Source of the DNA: WHSW01 sp963821345
GTDB taxonomy: Bacteria; Actinomycetota; Thermoleophilia; Solirubrobacterales; 70-9
Direction of reading: 5' to 3'
NCBI GenBank assembly: GCA_963821345.1
Contig: CAWGDM010000002.1
Span: forward strand, 310,001 to 374,000
Length of the DNA: 64,000 nucleotides
In this document: positions 45,157-55,492 of the stretch, piece by piece
Position numbering within the stretch: the stretch's first letter is position 1
How the letters are laid out: each line of letters starts with the position of its first letter
Position numbers and translations under genes: made by a program
Notes under the pieces: generated by a model
Databases searched by the model: none
Told to the model about the DNA's origin: nothing
What the model saw: only the letters and a program-made list of their open reading frames with translations

Positions 45157-47508
45157 TCAGTCAGTGGGCGTCACCCGATACGCATCGAAGACCGCGTCGA
45201 GGCTGCGCAGCCTGCTGATGCATTGCTTGAGCTGGGTCGAGTCGCCGACCTCGACCACGAAGCGGTTGCGGACCATCGGGTGCTTGGTCGTGCAGTTGGC
45301 CTCGAGGATGTTGACGCCGACCTCCGAGAAGGTCCTCGAGAGGTCCTCGAGGAGGCGGGTTCGGTCCCACGCGTCGACCTGGAGCTCGACCCGGTAGGAG
45401 GTCGCGTTGTCGCCGGCCCAGGAGACGTCGGTGAACCGCTCCGGCGCCTTCATCAGGGCCTCGACGTTGCGGCAATCGTCGCGGTGGATGGTGATCCCCC
45501 GGCCGAGCGAGACGTAGCCGACGATCTCGTCGCCCGGGACCGGCCGGCAGCACTTGGCGAGCCGGACGACGACGTCGTCGACGCCCTCGACCTTGATCCC
45601 GTAGTTGGATGCGTCCTGGGTCCGGCGCTGGCGCTCGTCGCGGCCCTCGAGCACCCCGGCCAGGCGGGCCTCGGACTCGTCGCCGGCGACCGCCTCGCCA
45701 GCCTTCAGCCGTTGCATCACCTTGTGCGCGATCGTCTTCGCCGAGATCTTGCCCTGGCCGAGAGCGATGTAGAAGTCGTCGGCCTTGCGGAAGCCCATCT
45801 CACGGGTGACGTCGGCGATCAGCGGCGAGCCGGCGATCTTCTGCGGCGGCAGCCCGTTCTTCTTCAGCGCCGCCTGCAGCTGCTCGCGGCCGCGGTGCTC
45901 GGCGTCCTCGCGGCGCTCGCGCTTCAGCGAGGCGCGGATCTTGTTGCGGGCGCGGCTCGTGCGCACCAGCGCCAGCCAGTCGCGCGACGGGCCGCGGTCC
46001 TGCTTCGAGGTCAGGATCTCGACGATGTCGCCGGACTTGAGCTGGTAGTGCAGCGGCACGATCTTTCCGTTCACCTTCGCCCCGACGCAGCGGTGGCCGA
46101 TGTCGGTGTGGACCGAGTAGGCGAAGTCGAGCGGGGTCGAGCCGGCGGACAGGTTCTTGACCTCGCCGCGCGGGGTGAACACGAACACCTCGTCCTCGAA
46201 CAGGTCGACCTTCAGCGACTCCAGGAACTCGGTCGCGTCCTCGGCGCCGTCGTTCTCGAGCAACTGGCGCAGCCAAGTCATCTTCTCGCGCTCGGTGCCC
46301 TTGCCCCCGGGACCCTCCTTGTAGAGCACGTGGGCGGCGATCCCGTACTCGGCCGTCTCGTGCATCTCGGGGGTGCGGATCTGGATCTCCAGCGGCCGGC
46401 CCTCGGGCCCGATCACGGTCGTGTGCAGCGCCTGGTAGAGGTTCAGCTTCGGGGTCGCGATGAAGTCCTTGAACCGGCCCGGAAGCGGCTTCCAGATCGA
46501 GTGGATGATCCCGATCGCGCCGTAGCAGTCCTTGACCGAGTCGACCAGCACCCGCATCGCGGTCAGGTCGTAGATCTCGTTGAACTCGCGCCCCTTCTTG
46601 CTCATCTTCGAATAGATCGAGTAGAAGTGCTTGGCGCGGCCCGAGATCTGCGCCTCGATCCCGACCTTGCGCAACTCGGTGGCAAGGAACTCGCCGGCGT
46701 CGGTGACGTATGACTCGCGCTCGGTGCGCTGTTGGGCGACGAGCTTCTTGATCTCCTCGTACTTGCGAGGGTGCAGGCGCTGGAACGAGAGGTCCTCGAG
46801 CTCCCACTTGATCGCGTGGATCCCGAGCCGGTGGGCGAGCGGCGCGTAGATCTCCAGCGTCTCGCGCGCCTTCTCGATCTGCTTCTGCTTCGGCAGCGCC
46901 TCGAGCGTGCGCATGTTGTGCAGGCGGTCGGCGAGCTTGATCAGGATGACCCGGACATCCGTGGCCATCGCGACCATCATCTTGCGGTAGTTCTCGGCCT
47001 GATGCTCGTCGCGGCTCTGGAAGGTGATCTCGGTCAGCTTCGTCACCCCGTCGACCAGCGCGGCCACCTGGTCGCCGAACTGCTCGCGCACCTGCTCGAG
47101 GCTCGCCGAGGTGTCCTCGACCGTGTCGTGCAGGAGCGCCGCGCCCAGCGTCTCGGTGTCGAGCCGCAGGCCGGCGCAGATCTTCGCCACCTCGACCGGA
47201 TGGGTGATGAAGTCCTCGCCCGACTTGCGGCGCTGGTCGGCGTGGCGCTCGCAGGCGAAGGCGAAGGCGCGCTCGATCGCCCCGCGGTCGATCGCCTCGT
47301 CGCCGTTGGTCGAGTGCTCGCCGATCACCGCGAACAGGTCGCCGAGCAGCGCCCGCTCGTCGGCGGTCAGGTCCTTGGTGACGTCGTTGACCGGCGCCGC
47401 CGGGCCGTGGGCGTCCTTGGCGCCGACCTGGATGTGGCCGCGGCGGTCGATCGGCGCGGTCGCGCCTTCTTCGCCGTCCGCTACTTCTGTCTTCGCTCGC
47501 TCAGGAAT
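45157..47508 (-). CDS. rel: (p)ppGpp synthetase/hydrolase (Rel)
   Basis: A RelA/SpoT homologue of about 783 residues. Order: HD hydrolase domain (HADQRRKSGEDFITHP, ALLHDTVEDT), synthetase domain (KHFYSIYSKMSKKGREFNEIYDLTAMRVLV), TGS (VFVFTPRGEVKNLSAGSTPLDFAYSVHTDIG), zinc-finger/helical region, and C-terminal ACT (TRLLEDLSRTFSEVGVNILEANC). No ATG, GTG or TTG occurs in frame near the expected N-terminus. An ATT at 47508 has GGAGG 7 bases upstream and gives a normal length; GTG 47328 is the nearest standard codon but lacks a ribosome site and shortens the N-terminus. Confidence 0.93.
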   Translation of the reverse strand: MPERAKTEVADGEEGATAPIDRRGHIQVGAKDAHGPAAPVNDVTKDLTADERALLGDLFAVIGEHSTNGDEAIDRGAIERAFAFACERHADQRRKSGEDFITHPVEVAKICAGLRLDTETLGAALLHDTVEDTSASLEQVREQFGDQVAALVDGVTKLTEITFQSRDEHQAENYRKMMVAMATDVRVILIKLADRLHNMRTLEALPKQKQIEKARETLEIYAPLAHRLGIHAIKWELEDLSFQRLHPRKYEEIKKLVAQQRTERESYVTDAGEFLATELRKVGIEAQISGRAKHFYSIYSKMSKKGREFNEIYDLTAMRVLVDSVKDCYGAIGIIHSIWKPLPGRFKDFIATPKLNLYQALHTTVIGPEGRPLEIQIRTPEMHETAEYGIAAHVLYKEGPGGKGTEREKMTWLRQLLENDGAEDATEFLESLKVDLFEDEVFVFTPRGEVKNLSAGSTPLDFAYSVHTDIGHRCVGAKVNGKIVPLHYQLKSGDIVEILTSKQDRGPSRDWLALVRTSRARNKIRASLKRERREDAEHRGREQLQAALKKNGLPPQKIAGSPLIADVTREMGFRKADDFYIALGQGKISAKTIAHKVMQRLKAGEAVAGDESEARLAGVLEGRDERQRRTQDASNYGIKVEGVDDVVVRLAKCCRPVPGDEIVGYVSLGRGITIHRDDCRNVEALMKAPERFTDVSWAGDNATSYRVELQVDAWDRTRLLEDLSRTFSEVGVNILEANCTTKHPMVRNRFVVEVGDSTQLKQCISRLRSLDAVFDAYRVTPTD

Positions 47509-50018
47509 CGCCGACCCTCCTCGTAGCGGTCGCGGTAGACCACGAAGGCCTCGGATCGCTCCAGATCCGTGCCCGACGAGGATACGACGCCGAGGGTACG
47601 ATTTGGGCCCGAGCCGTCCCAGCGCAAGAGCTCGAGCTCGGCCAGCACCCTGGCCGCACGGGCTGCGACCTCCGGGGCGTGCGGGTGGGCACGCTCGCCG
47701 CCGGCGAGCAGCCGCCGCGCGCGCCCGGCGTCGATCGACCCGCCCACGGCGCCGAGCTCGCGATACAACCCCGCCAGCGAGCTGCGCGACGGCCACTGGT
47801 CGGCGTGCACGCGGAGCGCGAACTCGGCCTCCGCCGGACCGTCGACGGCGTGCAGCCAGCCCTCGCCGCCGCCGGCCAGCGCCTCGAGCTCGGCGAACGG
47901 CGGCGGGTCGACGACCACAAGGTGCGCGAAGCGTCCCGCAAGCGCCGGGTCGCGCGCCAGCGCCGCCCAGTCGGCGAGCACGACGCCGGCTCCGGCGACG
48001 CTCACCCGCGCCTGCGCGGCGGCGACCTGCGCGTCGCCCAGCCGCGCCGAGACGATCGCCAGCTCGCCACCACCGAAGCGAGCCGGGCGGGCGGCGCGTT
48101 CGACCAGCTCGCGCCGGCGGACCGCGTCCGCGCACAGGGCGAGCACGGTCTCGCCGCTGGACGCGAGCGCCGCGATCGTCGCGACCCCGGAAGCGGCCGG
48201 ACGCTCGATCCGCTCGCGCCCCGGCCCCGGCGGGACCTTGGGCTGCACCCGGGGATCGGCCTCCAGCTCGGCGTCGAAGCGCCGCCAGAACTCGCTCGCG
48301 TCAATGCCGGTCTGATCCGGAGCGCAATCCTCGATCGGGTACAAGCGCCCGAGCACGACCCTGGGCTCGACCGCGCCGTTGAACTCGTTCAGCTCGAGCT
48401 CGACCGAGAGGTCGAGCGGCCCGGCGCCGGCCGCCGCGTCAAGCGCCCCGTTGATGCCAAACGCCACCCCGCGGGCGCGCGCCGAACCGCTGCAGACCAT
48501 GAACCGGCAATGGCGGTCGCCCTCGCCCATCGGCCGGACGTCGCCGACGGTCGCCGAGGGGACCAGCAGGCGGACGCCGGGGTTCCCGTTGCCGAACGGG
48601 CCCAGCCGCCGGAGCTGCTCGGCGACCTCGTGGCCAAGGCTCTCGCCGCCGACGACCGCGTCGACGACCTCGGTCCGCATCGGAGGCTCGGCGCCGATCG
48701 CACCCTCGCAGTGGGCGGCGAACGCGCGGCGAAAGTCATCGACCCGCCCGGCCTCGATCTCGAGCCCGGCGGCGGCACGGTGGCCGCCGTAGCGGGTCAG
48801 GTGCTCGTCGCATGCCTCGAGCGCCGCCAGCAGGTCGAAGCCCGGGACGCTGCGACCGGATCCCCGGCCGCTGCCGTCGGGCGCGAGCGCGATCAGGATC
48901 GCGGGACGGCCGTGGCGGTCCGCGACCCGCGAGGCGACGATCCCGACGACGCCCGGATGCCAACCCTCGCCGGCGAGCACCAGCCCGGGTGCCTCGCCGA
49001 GCCCATCGGGCAGCTCCGAGCGGCTCCGTTCCGCCTCGGCGGCGACCTCGCGCTCGACCTCGCGCCGCTCGTAGTTGGCGCGGTCGAGCTCGGCGGCGAT
49101 CGCCTCCGCCCGCTCGGGGTCGGAGGTCAGCATCAGCTCGACCCCGGCGTCGGCGCGGTAGAGCCGACCGGCCGCGTTGATCCGCGGCGCCAGCCGGAAG
49201 GCGATGTCGCCCTCGTCGAGGCGCTCGGCGACGACGCCGGCGGCCGCGATCAGCGCCCGCAGGCCCGGGCGCCGGGTCCGCCGCGCGACCTCCAGCCCGC
49301 GCCTGACCAGGGCCCGGTTCTCGCCCCGCAGCGACACCATGTCGGCGACCGTGGCCAGCGCGACCAGGTCGAGCTCGGCCGCCGCGGCCTCGGGACCGGC
49401 CAGCGCGTGGGCGAGCTTGTAGGCCACGCCGGTGGCGCACAGCTCGGCGAACGGGTAACCGCCCAGCGCCGGGTGCAGGATCGGGCACTCCGGCAGGCTC
49501 TCGCCGGGCTGGTGGTGGTCGGTGACGATCACCTCGATCCCGGCGTCCGTCGCCGCCCGGACCTCGGCCACCGAGCCGATCCCGCAGTCGGCGGTGACCA
49601 GCAGCGAGGTCCCGCGCTGGGCCAGCCGCTCGACCGTGGCGAGGGTCAGCCCGTAGCCGTCCTCGAGCCGGCCCGGGATCAGCCAGTCGCAGTCGCCGCC
49701 CAGTTCGCGGATCGCGCGGACCAGGATCGCGGTCGAGCAGACGCCGTCGACGTCGTAGTCGCCGTGCACGGTGATCCGGCGTCCCGCCCGCGCCGCGGCC
49801 CGGATCCGCTCGCAGACCTGCGTCATCGCCTCGAACGCGAACGGATCGTGGTCGTCTGCGGCCTCCAGGAAGGCCCGCGCCTCGTCGACGGTGCGCAACC
49901 CGCGGCGCACCAGGGTGACCGCGACCGGCTCGGCAAGCCCGAGCCCGTCGATCAGCGCCCGCGCCTCGCGGTAATCGTAGGGCTCGAGCGAGAACGCCCT
50001 GGGGGCGGATTGAGCCAC
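47481..50018 (-). CDS. recJ: Single-strand DNA exonuclease RecJ
   Basis: An 845-residue 5'-3' exonuclease. The DHH core has VHGDYDVDGVCSTAILVRAI, LLVTADCGIGSV, VIVTDHHQPGESLP and DLVALATVADMVSL; the DHHA1 part has GLVLAGEGWHPGVVGIVASR and YGGHRAAAGLEI; an OB-like domain follows (LRRLGPFGNGNPGV). The last roughly 270 residues are an extra C-terminal region with helicase-like LVVVDPPPFAELEAL, seen in longer RecJ proteins. It overlaps rel by 28 bases if rel begins at ATT 47508. Confidence 0.94.
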   Translation of the reverse strand: MAQSAPRAFSLEPYDYREARALIDGLGLAEPVAVTLVRRGLRTVDEARAFLEAADDHDPFAFEAMTQVCERIRAAARAGRRITVHGDYDVDGVCSTAILVRAIRELGGDCDWLIPGRLEDGYGLTLATVERLAQRGTSLLVTADCGIGSVAEVRAATDAGIEVIVTDHHQPGESLPECPILHPALGGYPFAELCATGVAYKLAHALAGPEAAAAELDLVALATVADMVSLRGENRALVRRGLEVARRTRRPGLRALIAAAGVVAERLDEGDIAFRLAPRINAAGRLYRADAGVELMLTSDPERAEAIAAELDRANYERREVEREVAAEAERSRSELPDGLGEAPGLVLAGEGWHPGVVGIVASRVADRHGRPAILIALAPDGSGRGSGRSVPGFDLLAALEACDEHLTRYGGHRAAAGLEIEAGRVDDFRRAFAAHCEGAIGAEPPMRTEVVDAVVGGESLGHEVAEQLRRLGPFGNGNPGVRLLVPSATVGDVRPMGEGDRHCRFMVCSGSARARGVAFGINGALDAAAGAGPLDLSVELELNEFNGAVEPRVVLGRLYPIEDCAPDQTGIDASEFWRRFDAELEADPRVQPKVPPGPGRERIERPAASGVATIAALASSGETVLALCADAVRRRELVERAARPARFGGGELAIVSARLGDAQVAAAQARVSVAGAGVVLADWAALARDPALAGRFAHLVVVDPPPFAELEALAGGGEGWLHAVDGPAEAEFALRVHADQWPSRSSLAGLYRELGAVGGSIDAGRARRLLAGGERAHPHAPEVAARAARVLAELELLRWDGSGPNRTLGVVSSSGTDLERSEAFVVYRDRYEEGRRFLSERRQK

Positions 50019-50091
50019 GTTGCCAGGCTAGGAAGCGCCTGGGACGGAACCGTCCCGGCGAACGCGCCCAGATTGCGGGCTTAGGCGCCGG

Positions 50092-50370
50092 CTACGCGGG
50101 TTCGGCGAGCGCCGCTTCCTCGCGGCGGACGCCGAGCACGTACACGAGACCCACCCCGAGCACCGTCCCCGGGATCGCGAACAGCACCGTCTCGATACCC
50201 GTCTGGCCGATCGTGTCGCCGATCAGGATCTGGGCGATCGCCCCGGTGATCAGCGCTCCGAGGACGGCGCCGATCAGCCCGCCGACGATCCCGCCCCAGA
50301 AACGGTCGGGGATGAAGACGGTGAAGTGCCACAGCGCGACACCGGTTGTGACCCAGACCAGGATCGCCAT
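50092..50370 (-). CDS. Small integral membrane protein
   Basis: A 92-residue protein with three hydrophobic segments: ILVWVTTGVALWHFTVFI, a Gly-rich WGGIVGGLIGAVLGALITGAIAQILI, and TVLFAIPGTVLGVGLVYVL, then a short Arg/Glu tail. It lacks known domains. It lies 14 bases after secDF on the same strand, so it may be cotranscribed with the translocon gene; function unknown. Confidence 0.7.
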   Translation of the reverse strand: MAILVWVTTGVALWHFTVFIPDRFWGGIVGGLIGAVLGALITGAIAQILIGDTIGQTGIETVLFAIPGTVLGVGLVYVLGVRREEAALAEPA

Positions 50371-50384
50371 TTAGTGGTACCTCA

Positions 50385-53295
50385 CTATCTCGACCTCCCG
50401 TGCTTGCGCCGGCGCTTGGACTGCTTCTTCGCCCGCTGTGCCTTGCGCTCCTCGCGCTTGCGCGCGCGCTCGGCGTCGACCTCCGGGCGGCCTGCGACCC
50501 CGTCGCCGGCCTCTTCGGGCGTCGGCACGGGCGGCGCCGCGCGCTCGACCGGGGGCTCGGCGACCGCGACCGGGGCAGCGACCTGCTCGGGCTCGGGCTC
50601 GGCCGGCTCGGCCGGCTCGCCGGTCAGGTGGCGCTCGACGGCGTCGATCTTCGCCACCTCGTTGTCCTCCGGGAAGGTGGGCACCCTGCCCATCGCCTCG
50701 ATCAGGCGCGCGCGGCGCGAGCGGTAGGCGGGCTCGCGCTCCTTCCACTCGGTCAGCACCGGGGCGGCGATGAAGATCGACGAGTAGGTACCGGAGGCGA
50801 CGCCGACCATCATCGCGAAGGCGAAGTCCTGGAGCGTGTCACCGCCGAAGACCAGCAGGACGCCGATCAGGAACACGGTCGACAGGCCGGTGATCAGCGA
50901 CCGGGTCAAAACCTCGCTCATCGAGCGGTTGACGATCTGCGAGAACGCCGCGCGGGGCATCCGTGGCACGTTCTCGCGCACCCGGTCGAAGACGATGATC
51001 GTGTCGTACATCGAGTAACCAAGGATGGTCAGGAAGGCGGCGACCGTCCCGCTCGTCACCTCCCGGCCGACCAGGGCGTAGATGCCGCCGGTGATCAGGA
51101 TGTCGTGGACGAGGGCGATCAGCACCGGGACCGCGTACTTGGCCTCGAACCGGATCGCGACGTAGGCCGAGATCACCAGGAGGCTGAAGATGATCGCGAT
51201 CAGCGCCTTGTTGGCCACCTGTTTGCCGAAGGTCGGGCCGACGGCCTGGGAGTCGAAGCTCTGAGCGCTCTCGAGTCCGAACTGGTCCTCGAGTTGCTGC
51301 CGCACTGCCTGCACCTGATCGGGTGGGATCTCGGCCGCGATCTGGATCACGTTCTCGCCGAAGTCCGGGTTCTCGGCCTCCTGGATCTTCGCCGCCTCGG
51401 CGTTGTTGACACCGGCGTCCGAGAGCGCGCTCGCGGACCTCGTCGACGGTCGCCGGCTCGGCCAGCGCGGCCTGGATCCGGGTCCCGGACTCGAAGTCGA
51501 TCCCGAGGTTGAGCTGCTTGGTGGCGAAGGCGATCGCCCCGATCGCCAGGATCACCCCGGAGAGCGAGAAGAAGTACTTCGAGGCCCGGGTGAAGTCGAA
51601 CTTCCACTGGCGGCCCTCGCCGCTGGCGCCCAAAAATGAGGGCGAACGCAGGATCGGCGAACGGGCGAGCAGCCCGAGCACGGCCTGCGTGAACAGGACC
51701 GCCGTAAACAGCGAGACGATCGTCCCGATCCCGAGCGTGAAGGCGAACCCCTTGACCCCGGCCGTCGCCAACCCGAAGAGGATGAACGCGGTCAGCAGGG
51801 TGATCACGTTCGCGTCGATGATCGTCGCGATCCCCTTGCGATAGCCCTCGGAGATCGCCGAGAGCATCGATCTGCCGGCGCGCACCTCCTCCTTGATCCG
51901 CTCGAAGATGACGATGTTCGAGTCGGCGGCGACGCCGATCGTCAGGATCAGGCCGGCGATCCCGGGCAGCGTCACCGTGATCGGCAACGCCTTGATCATC
52001 GCGAAGTAGTAGATCGCGTAGACGATCAGCCCGAGCGCCGCGATCACGCCCAGGAAGCGGTAGTAGAAGATCAGGAACATCAGCACCAGGGCGAGCCCCA
52101 CCAGGCCCGCCTTCAGCCCCTGGTCGAGGGCCTGCTGCCCCAGGGTCGCCGAGACGGTCGACTGGCTGATCAGCGCCAGCTTGATCGGCAGGGCGCCGAT
52201 CTTCAGCACCTCCGCCAGGTCCTGGGCCTCCTGCGCCGTCACCCCCGAGATCTGCGCTCCGGTCCGGCCGTCGATCCCGTTCGGGTTGTCGACGAAGTTG
52301 ATGATCGGGTTCGAGACCAGCTCGCCGTCGAGGATGATCGCGAACGAGCCGGAGAAGCCCGATGCGTCGTTGGAGGAGATCCCGACGCACGGCGCGCCGC
52401 CGTTGGCCTGCGCGCACTCGTCGGCGCCGCGCTGGGCGATCGCCGCGGTCACGGTCGCGAACGCCTCGCGGCCCGAGTCGGTGAAGTTGAAGTCGACGGT
52501 CGGCTGGTTGAACTGGTCGGTGCCTGGCTTGGGGTCGGTGATCTGATCGCCGTTGAGCGCCGGCTTGTCGTGGAGGACGTAGAACTTCGACGGCTGGGTC
52601 TCGGACTCGTCGACGTCCTCGGTCGCCGGGTCGTCGTCGGGCCTGTCCTCGACCACGATCGTCCCCCGCGGCACCGCGACCACCTTGGTGTCCGCCTTCG
52701 TCGTCCCCGCGGGCAGGTTCTCGTACAGGTCGGCCTTCACCTCCGAGGGCGAGCCGATCGGCTGCAGGCTGTTCTTGTCGAACAGGTAATAGGTGTCGCC
52801 GCTCGTCGTGCAGCCCTGTTTCTGGCACTGCTCGATCGAGACCTCGGGCTGCTTGGCGGCGGCTTCGACCGCGTCGATCAGGCGGGTGTAGGGCCGGTCC
52901 TCGGGGTTCTGGACGTTTGGATCCGGCGGGATCACGTTGGGCTCGAAGTCGTAGAGCGACAGCTGCGCCGTGGTCCCGATCTGGTCGGTCGCCCGCCGGG
53001 CGTTGGAGACGTTCGGCAGGTCGACCTGGATCTGGTCCTGTCCAACCCGGTTGATCTCGGGCTCGGAGACGCCGAGCGAGTCGACCCGCTGGCGGATGAT
53101 CTCGATCGCCCGGTCGATGTCCTCGGGCGTCACGTCCGGGACCTGAGGGGTCGGGCGCCCCTGGTAGATGAGCTCGGTGCCGCCCTCGAGGTCGAGGCCG
53201 AGCACCGGGGGCTTGGTGACGATCACCCAGATCGAGACCCCCAGCAGGGCGATCACGATTGCAAGGATGATCAGGCTGTTACGGCGCTTGCCCAT
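50385..53295 (-). CDS. secDF: Fused preprotein translocase subunit SecDF, frameshifted
   Basis: SecD half: MGKRRNSLIILAIVIALLGVSIWVI, GLDLEGGTELIY, a long periplasmic P1 domain, and the membrane part with GVAADSNIVIFERIKEE. It continues in the same frame into SecF: KYFFSLSGVILAIGAIAF and GIDFESGTRIQAALAEPATVDEVRERA. At 51420-51432 the frame breaks; the next frame continues LSDAGVNNAEAAKIQEAENP and then the rest of SecF with FTILGYSMYDTIIVFDRVREN-type motifs and a Lys/Arg-rich tail. The span is 3n+1 bases; loss of two bases in a CGCGCG run would restore a 970-residue SecDF. Assembly error or real split is undecided. Confidence 0.9.
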
Positions 53296-53304
53296 TGATG
53301 GGGC

Positions 53305-53787
53305 CTACTGCGGGGTGAGCACCAGCAGCAGCCCACCGTCGTCGTCGTAGGCCGGGAAGAGGTCGACCACGGCCTCGGCCGGAAGGTCGCCCTCGGCATT
53401 GACCGCCACCCGCTTGCCGAGCGAGCGCACGCCCCACTCCAGGGTGGTCTCGATCGGGTCGGTGACCCCGTCGCTGTCGGTGTCGGCGGTCTCGCCACCG
53501 TCACCGTCGTCGATCCACTCGAGGCCCAGCACCTCGCGGACCGGGCGCCCGATCACCTGCTCGTCGCGCAACCCGGTGAGCTCGAAGCCGTTGCGCCCGA
53601 CGTCGAGCAGCCGCGCCTGCTGGTCGCAGATGAAGAAGGCGGCGTCCGGCGCCGGGTAGTAGTCATCGAGCAGCTCGAACAGGAACGGGGCGCCGCACTT
53701 GGAGCAGGCCTTGGGCCGCGGGCTGAGTCCCTGGCGCTCGCCGGACAGCTCCCGGTTGCCGCAGTTCGGGCAGATGAAGAAGGGCAC
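53305..53787 (-). CDS. Zinc-ribbon plus PAS-like domain protein
   Basis: A 160-residue protein. The N-terminal ribbon has two CxxC pairs (FICPNCGN and KACSKCGAPF). It is followed by a PAS-like segment: YYPAPDAAFFICDQQARLLDVGRNGFELTGLRDEQVIGRPVREVLGL, then an acidic Asp-rich loop and a C-terminal strand pair (DLFPAYDDDGGLLLVLTP). No output domain is seen, so it is probably a sensor or adaptor. It lies between secDF and ruvB; function unknown. Confidence 0.78.
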   Translation of the reverse strand: MPFFICPNCGNRELSGERQGLSPRPKACSKCGAPFLFELLDDYYPAPDAAFFICDQQARLLDVGRNGFELTGLRDEQVIGRPVREVLGLEWIDDGDGGETADTDSDGVTDPIETTLEWGVRSLGKRVAVNAEGDLPAEAVVDLFPAYDDDGGLLLVLTPQ

Positions 53788-53829
53788 GCGCTGAAGCCTA
53801 GCGAGCGCCCTTGAAAGCGCCGATGAGCG

Positions 53830-54894
53830 TCAGAACAGCGACGCGGCGCTCTCGGGCACCGGCAAACCGAGGTGGGCGAAGGCGCGCTCGGTGACCACCC
53901 GGCCGCGCGGGGTGCGCTTGATCAGACCCTGCTGGAGCAGGTAGGGCTCGTACACGTCCTCGATCGTCTCCTGCTCCTCGTCGACCGCGGCGGCGAGGGT
54001 CGAGAGCCCCACCGGGCCGCCTGCGAACTTGACCGCAATCGTCTCCAGGATCGTGCGGTCGTGGCGGTCGAGGCCGCCCGCGTCGACTTCGAGCAGGTCG
54101 AGCGCGCCGGCGGCGACATCGCCGGTGATCGCGCCCTCGCCGCGCACCTGGGCGTAGTCGCGAACCCGCTTCAGCAGCCGATTGGCGACCCGGGGCGTAC
54201 CACGCGAACGTTCGGCGATCACCCGCTCGCCCTCGGCGTCGATCTTCACCTCGAGGATCCCGGCGGAGCGGCGAACGATCTGCGCCAGGTGGACGGGCTC
54301 GTAGTGCTCGAGCCGCTGGGAGACGCCGAACCGGTCCCGAAGCGGGGTCGTCAGCAGCCCGGCGCGGGTGGTCGCGCCGACCAGGGTGAACGACGGCAGG
54401 TCGAGGGTCACGGTCCGCGCCCCGGCGCCCTGGCCGAGCACGATCGGCAGCGACCGATCCTCCATCGCCGGGTAGAGCGTCTCCTCGATCGCGCGGTTGA
54501 GCCGGTGGATTTCGTCGATGAAGAAGACCGAGCCCGGCTCGAGCGCGGTCAGGAAAGCGGCGATGTCGGCCTTGCGCTCGAGCGCCGGCCCGGCGGTCTG
54601 CACGAACGGCGCCTCGAGCTCGGCGGCGATGATCTGCGCCAGCGAGGTCTTGCCCAGTCCGGGCGGGCCGGCGAGCAGGACGTGGTCGAGCGACTCGTCG
54701 CGGCCGCGTGCCGCCTCGATGAAGACCTCGAGCTGCACGGTGACCTGCTCCTGGTTGACGAAGTCGGCGAGCCGCCGCGGGCGCAGCGAGCGGTCGAGAT
54801 CCTCGTCGCCGCCGGCTCGCGCCTCGGCGATCGGCTCGACCGCGATCGGGTCGTCCAGATCGCCGCTGAAGTTGGGGTCGCGCGCGACGCTCAT
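53830..54894 (-). CDS. ruvB: Holliday junction branch migration ATPase RuvB
   Basis: A 354-residue AAA+ motor: LRPRRLADFVNQEQV, Walker A GPPGLGKTSLAQIIA, Walker B FFIDEIHRLNRAIEE, sensor LVGATTRAGLLTTPLRDRFG, Arg-finger region GTPRVANRLLKRVRD and a winged-helix C-terminus (PYLLQQGLIKRTPRGRV). It works with RuvA and RuvC. One base separates it from ruvA. Confidence 0.97.
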   Translation of the reverse strand: MSVARDPNFSGDLDDPIAVEPIAEARAGGDEDLDRSLRPRRLADFVNQEQVTVQLEVFIEAARGRDESLDHVLLAGPPGLGKTSLAQIIAAELEAPFVQTAGPALERKADIAAFLTALEPGSVFFIDEIHRLNRAIEETLYPAMEDRSLPIVLGQGAGARTVTLDLPSFTLVGATTRAGLLTTPLRDRFGVSQRLEHYEPVHLAQIVRRSAGILEVKIDAEGERVIAERSRGTPRVANRLLKRVRDYAQVRGEGAITGDVAAGALDLLEVDAGGLDRHDRTILETIAVKFAGGPVGLSTLAAAVDEEQETIEDVYEPYLLQQGLIKRTPRGRVVTERAFAHLGLPVPESAASLF

Positions 54895-54895
54895 C

Positions 54896-55492
54896 TCAGG
54901 CGGCTTCCCGGCTGCCGGCCGAGCGCAGGGCCGAGCCGATCAGTTCCTCGGGGGTCTCCCCCGCCGCCGACTCGAGCAGCTTCTCGGCCTCGACCATCGT
55001 GTAGCCGAGCCCGACCAGGCCGTCGCGGGCGAGGATGCGGGGGTCATCGTCGGGCCCGGAGGCGAGCGCCGGAACCCCCTCTTCGAGCTCGCCGGCGACC
55101 TTCTCGCGCAGCTCGACGATCACCCGCTCCGAGGTCCGCTTGCCGATCCCGGGGACCGCCTGGAAGCGCTTCGCGTCCCCGGCTGCGATCGCCCGCAACA
55201 GCTCGCGCGGGGTACCGCCGGAGAGGATCGCGATCGCGACCTTGGGGCCGACCCCGGAGACGGACGTCAGGTGCAGGAACAGGTCGCGCTCCTCCTCGGA
55301 GGCGAAGCCGAACAGCTGCATGGTGTCGTCGCGGGCGACCAGATGGCTGTGCAGCATCACGTCCTTGCCGCTCGCCGGGACCGCCTTCAGCGTCTCGGCC
55401 GAGACCGTGAGCCGGTAGCCCACCCCGGCGGACTCGACGACCACGTGGTCGGGGCGGCGGACCAGAACCTCGCCGCGGACCGAGGCGATCAT
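54896..55492 (-). CDS. ruvA: Holliday junction DNA-binding protein RuvA
   Basis: A 198-residue protein: MIASVRGEVLVRRPDHVVVESAGVGYRL (OB fold), LFLHLTSVSGVGPKVAIAILSG and FQAVPGIGKRTSERVIVELREKV (two HhH motifs), and a C-terminal RuvB-binding domain (EELIGSALRSAG). The ATG overlaps the ruvC stop as TGATG. Confidence 0.96.
   Translation of the reverse strand: MIASVRGEVLVRRPDHVVVESAGVGYRLTVSAETLKAVPASGKDVMLHSHLVARDDTMQLFGFASEEERDLFLHLTSVSGVGPKVAIAILSGGTPRELLRAIAAGDAKRFQAVPGIGKRTSERVIVELREKVAGELEEGVPALASGPDDDPRILARDGLVGLGYTMVEAEKLLESAAGETPEELIGSALRSAGSREAA

Noticed and set aside
47509..48135. Extending rel upstream to 48135
   Set aside because: The region is antiframe sequence within recJ's conserved C-terminus and has no Rel features.
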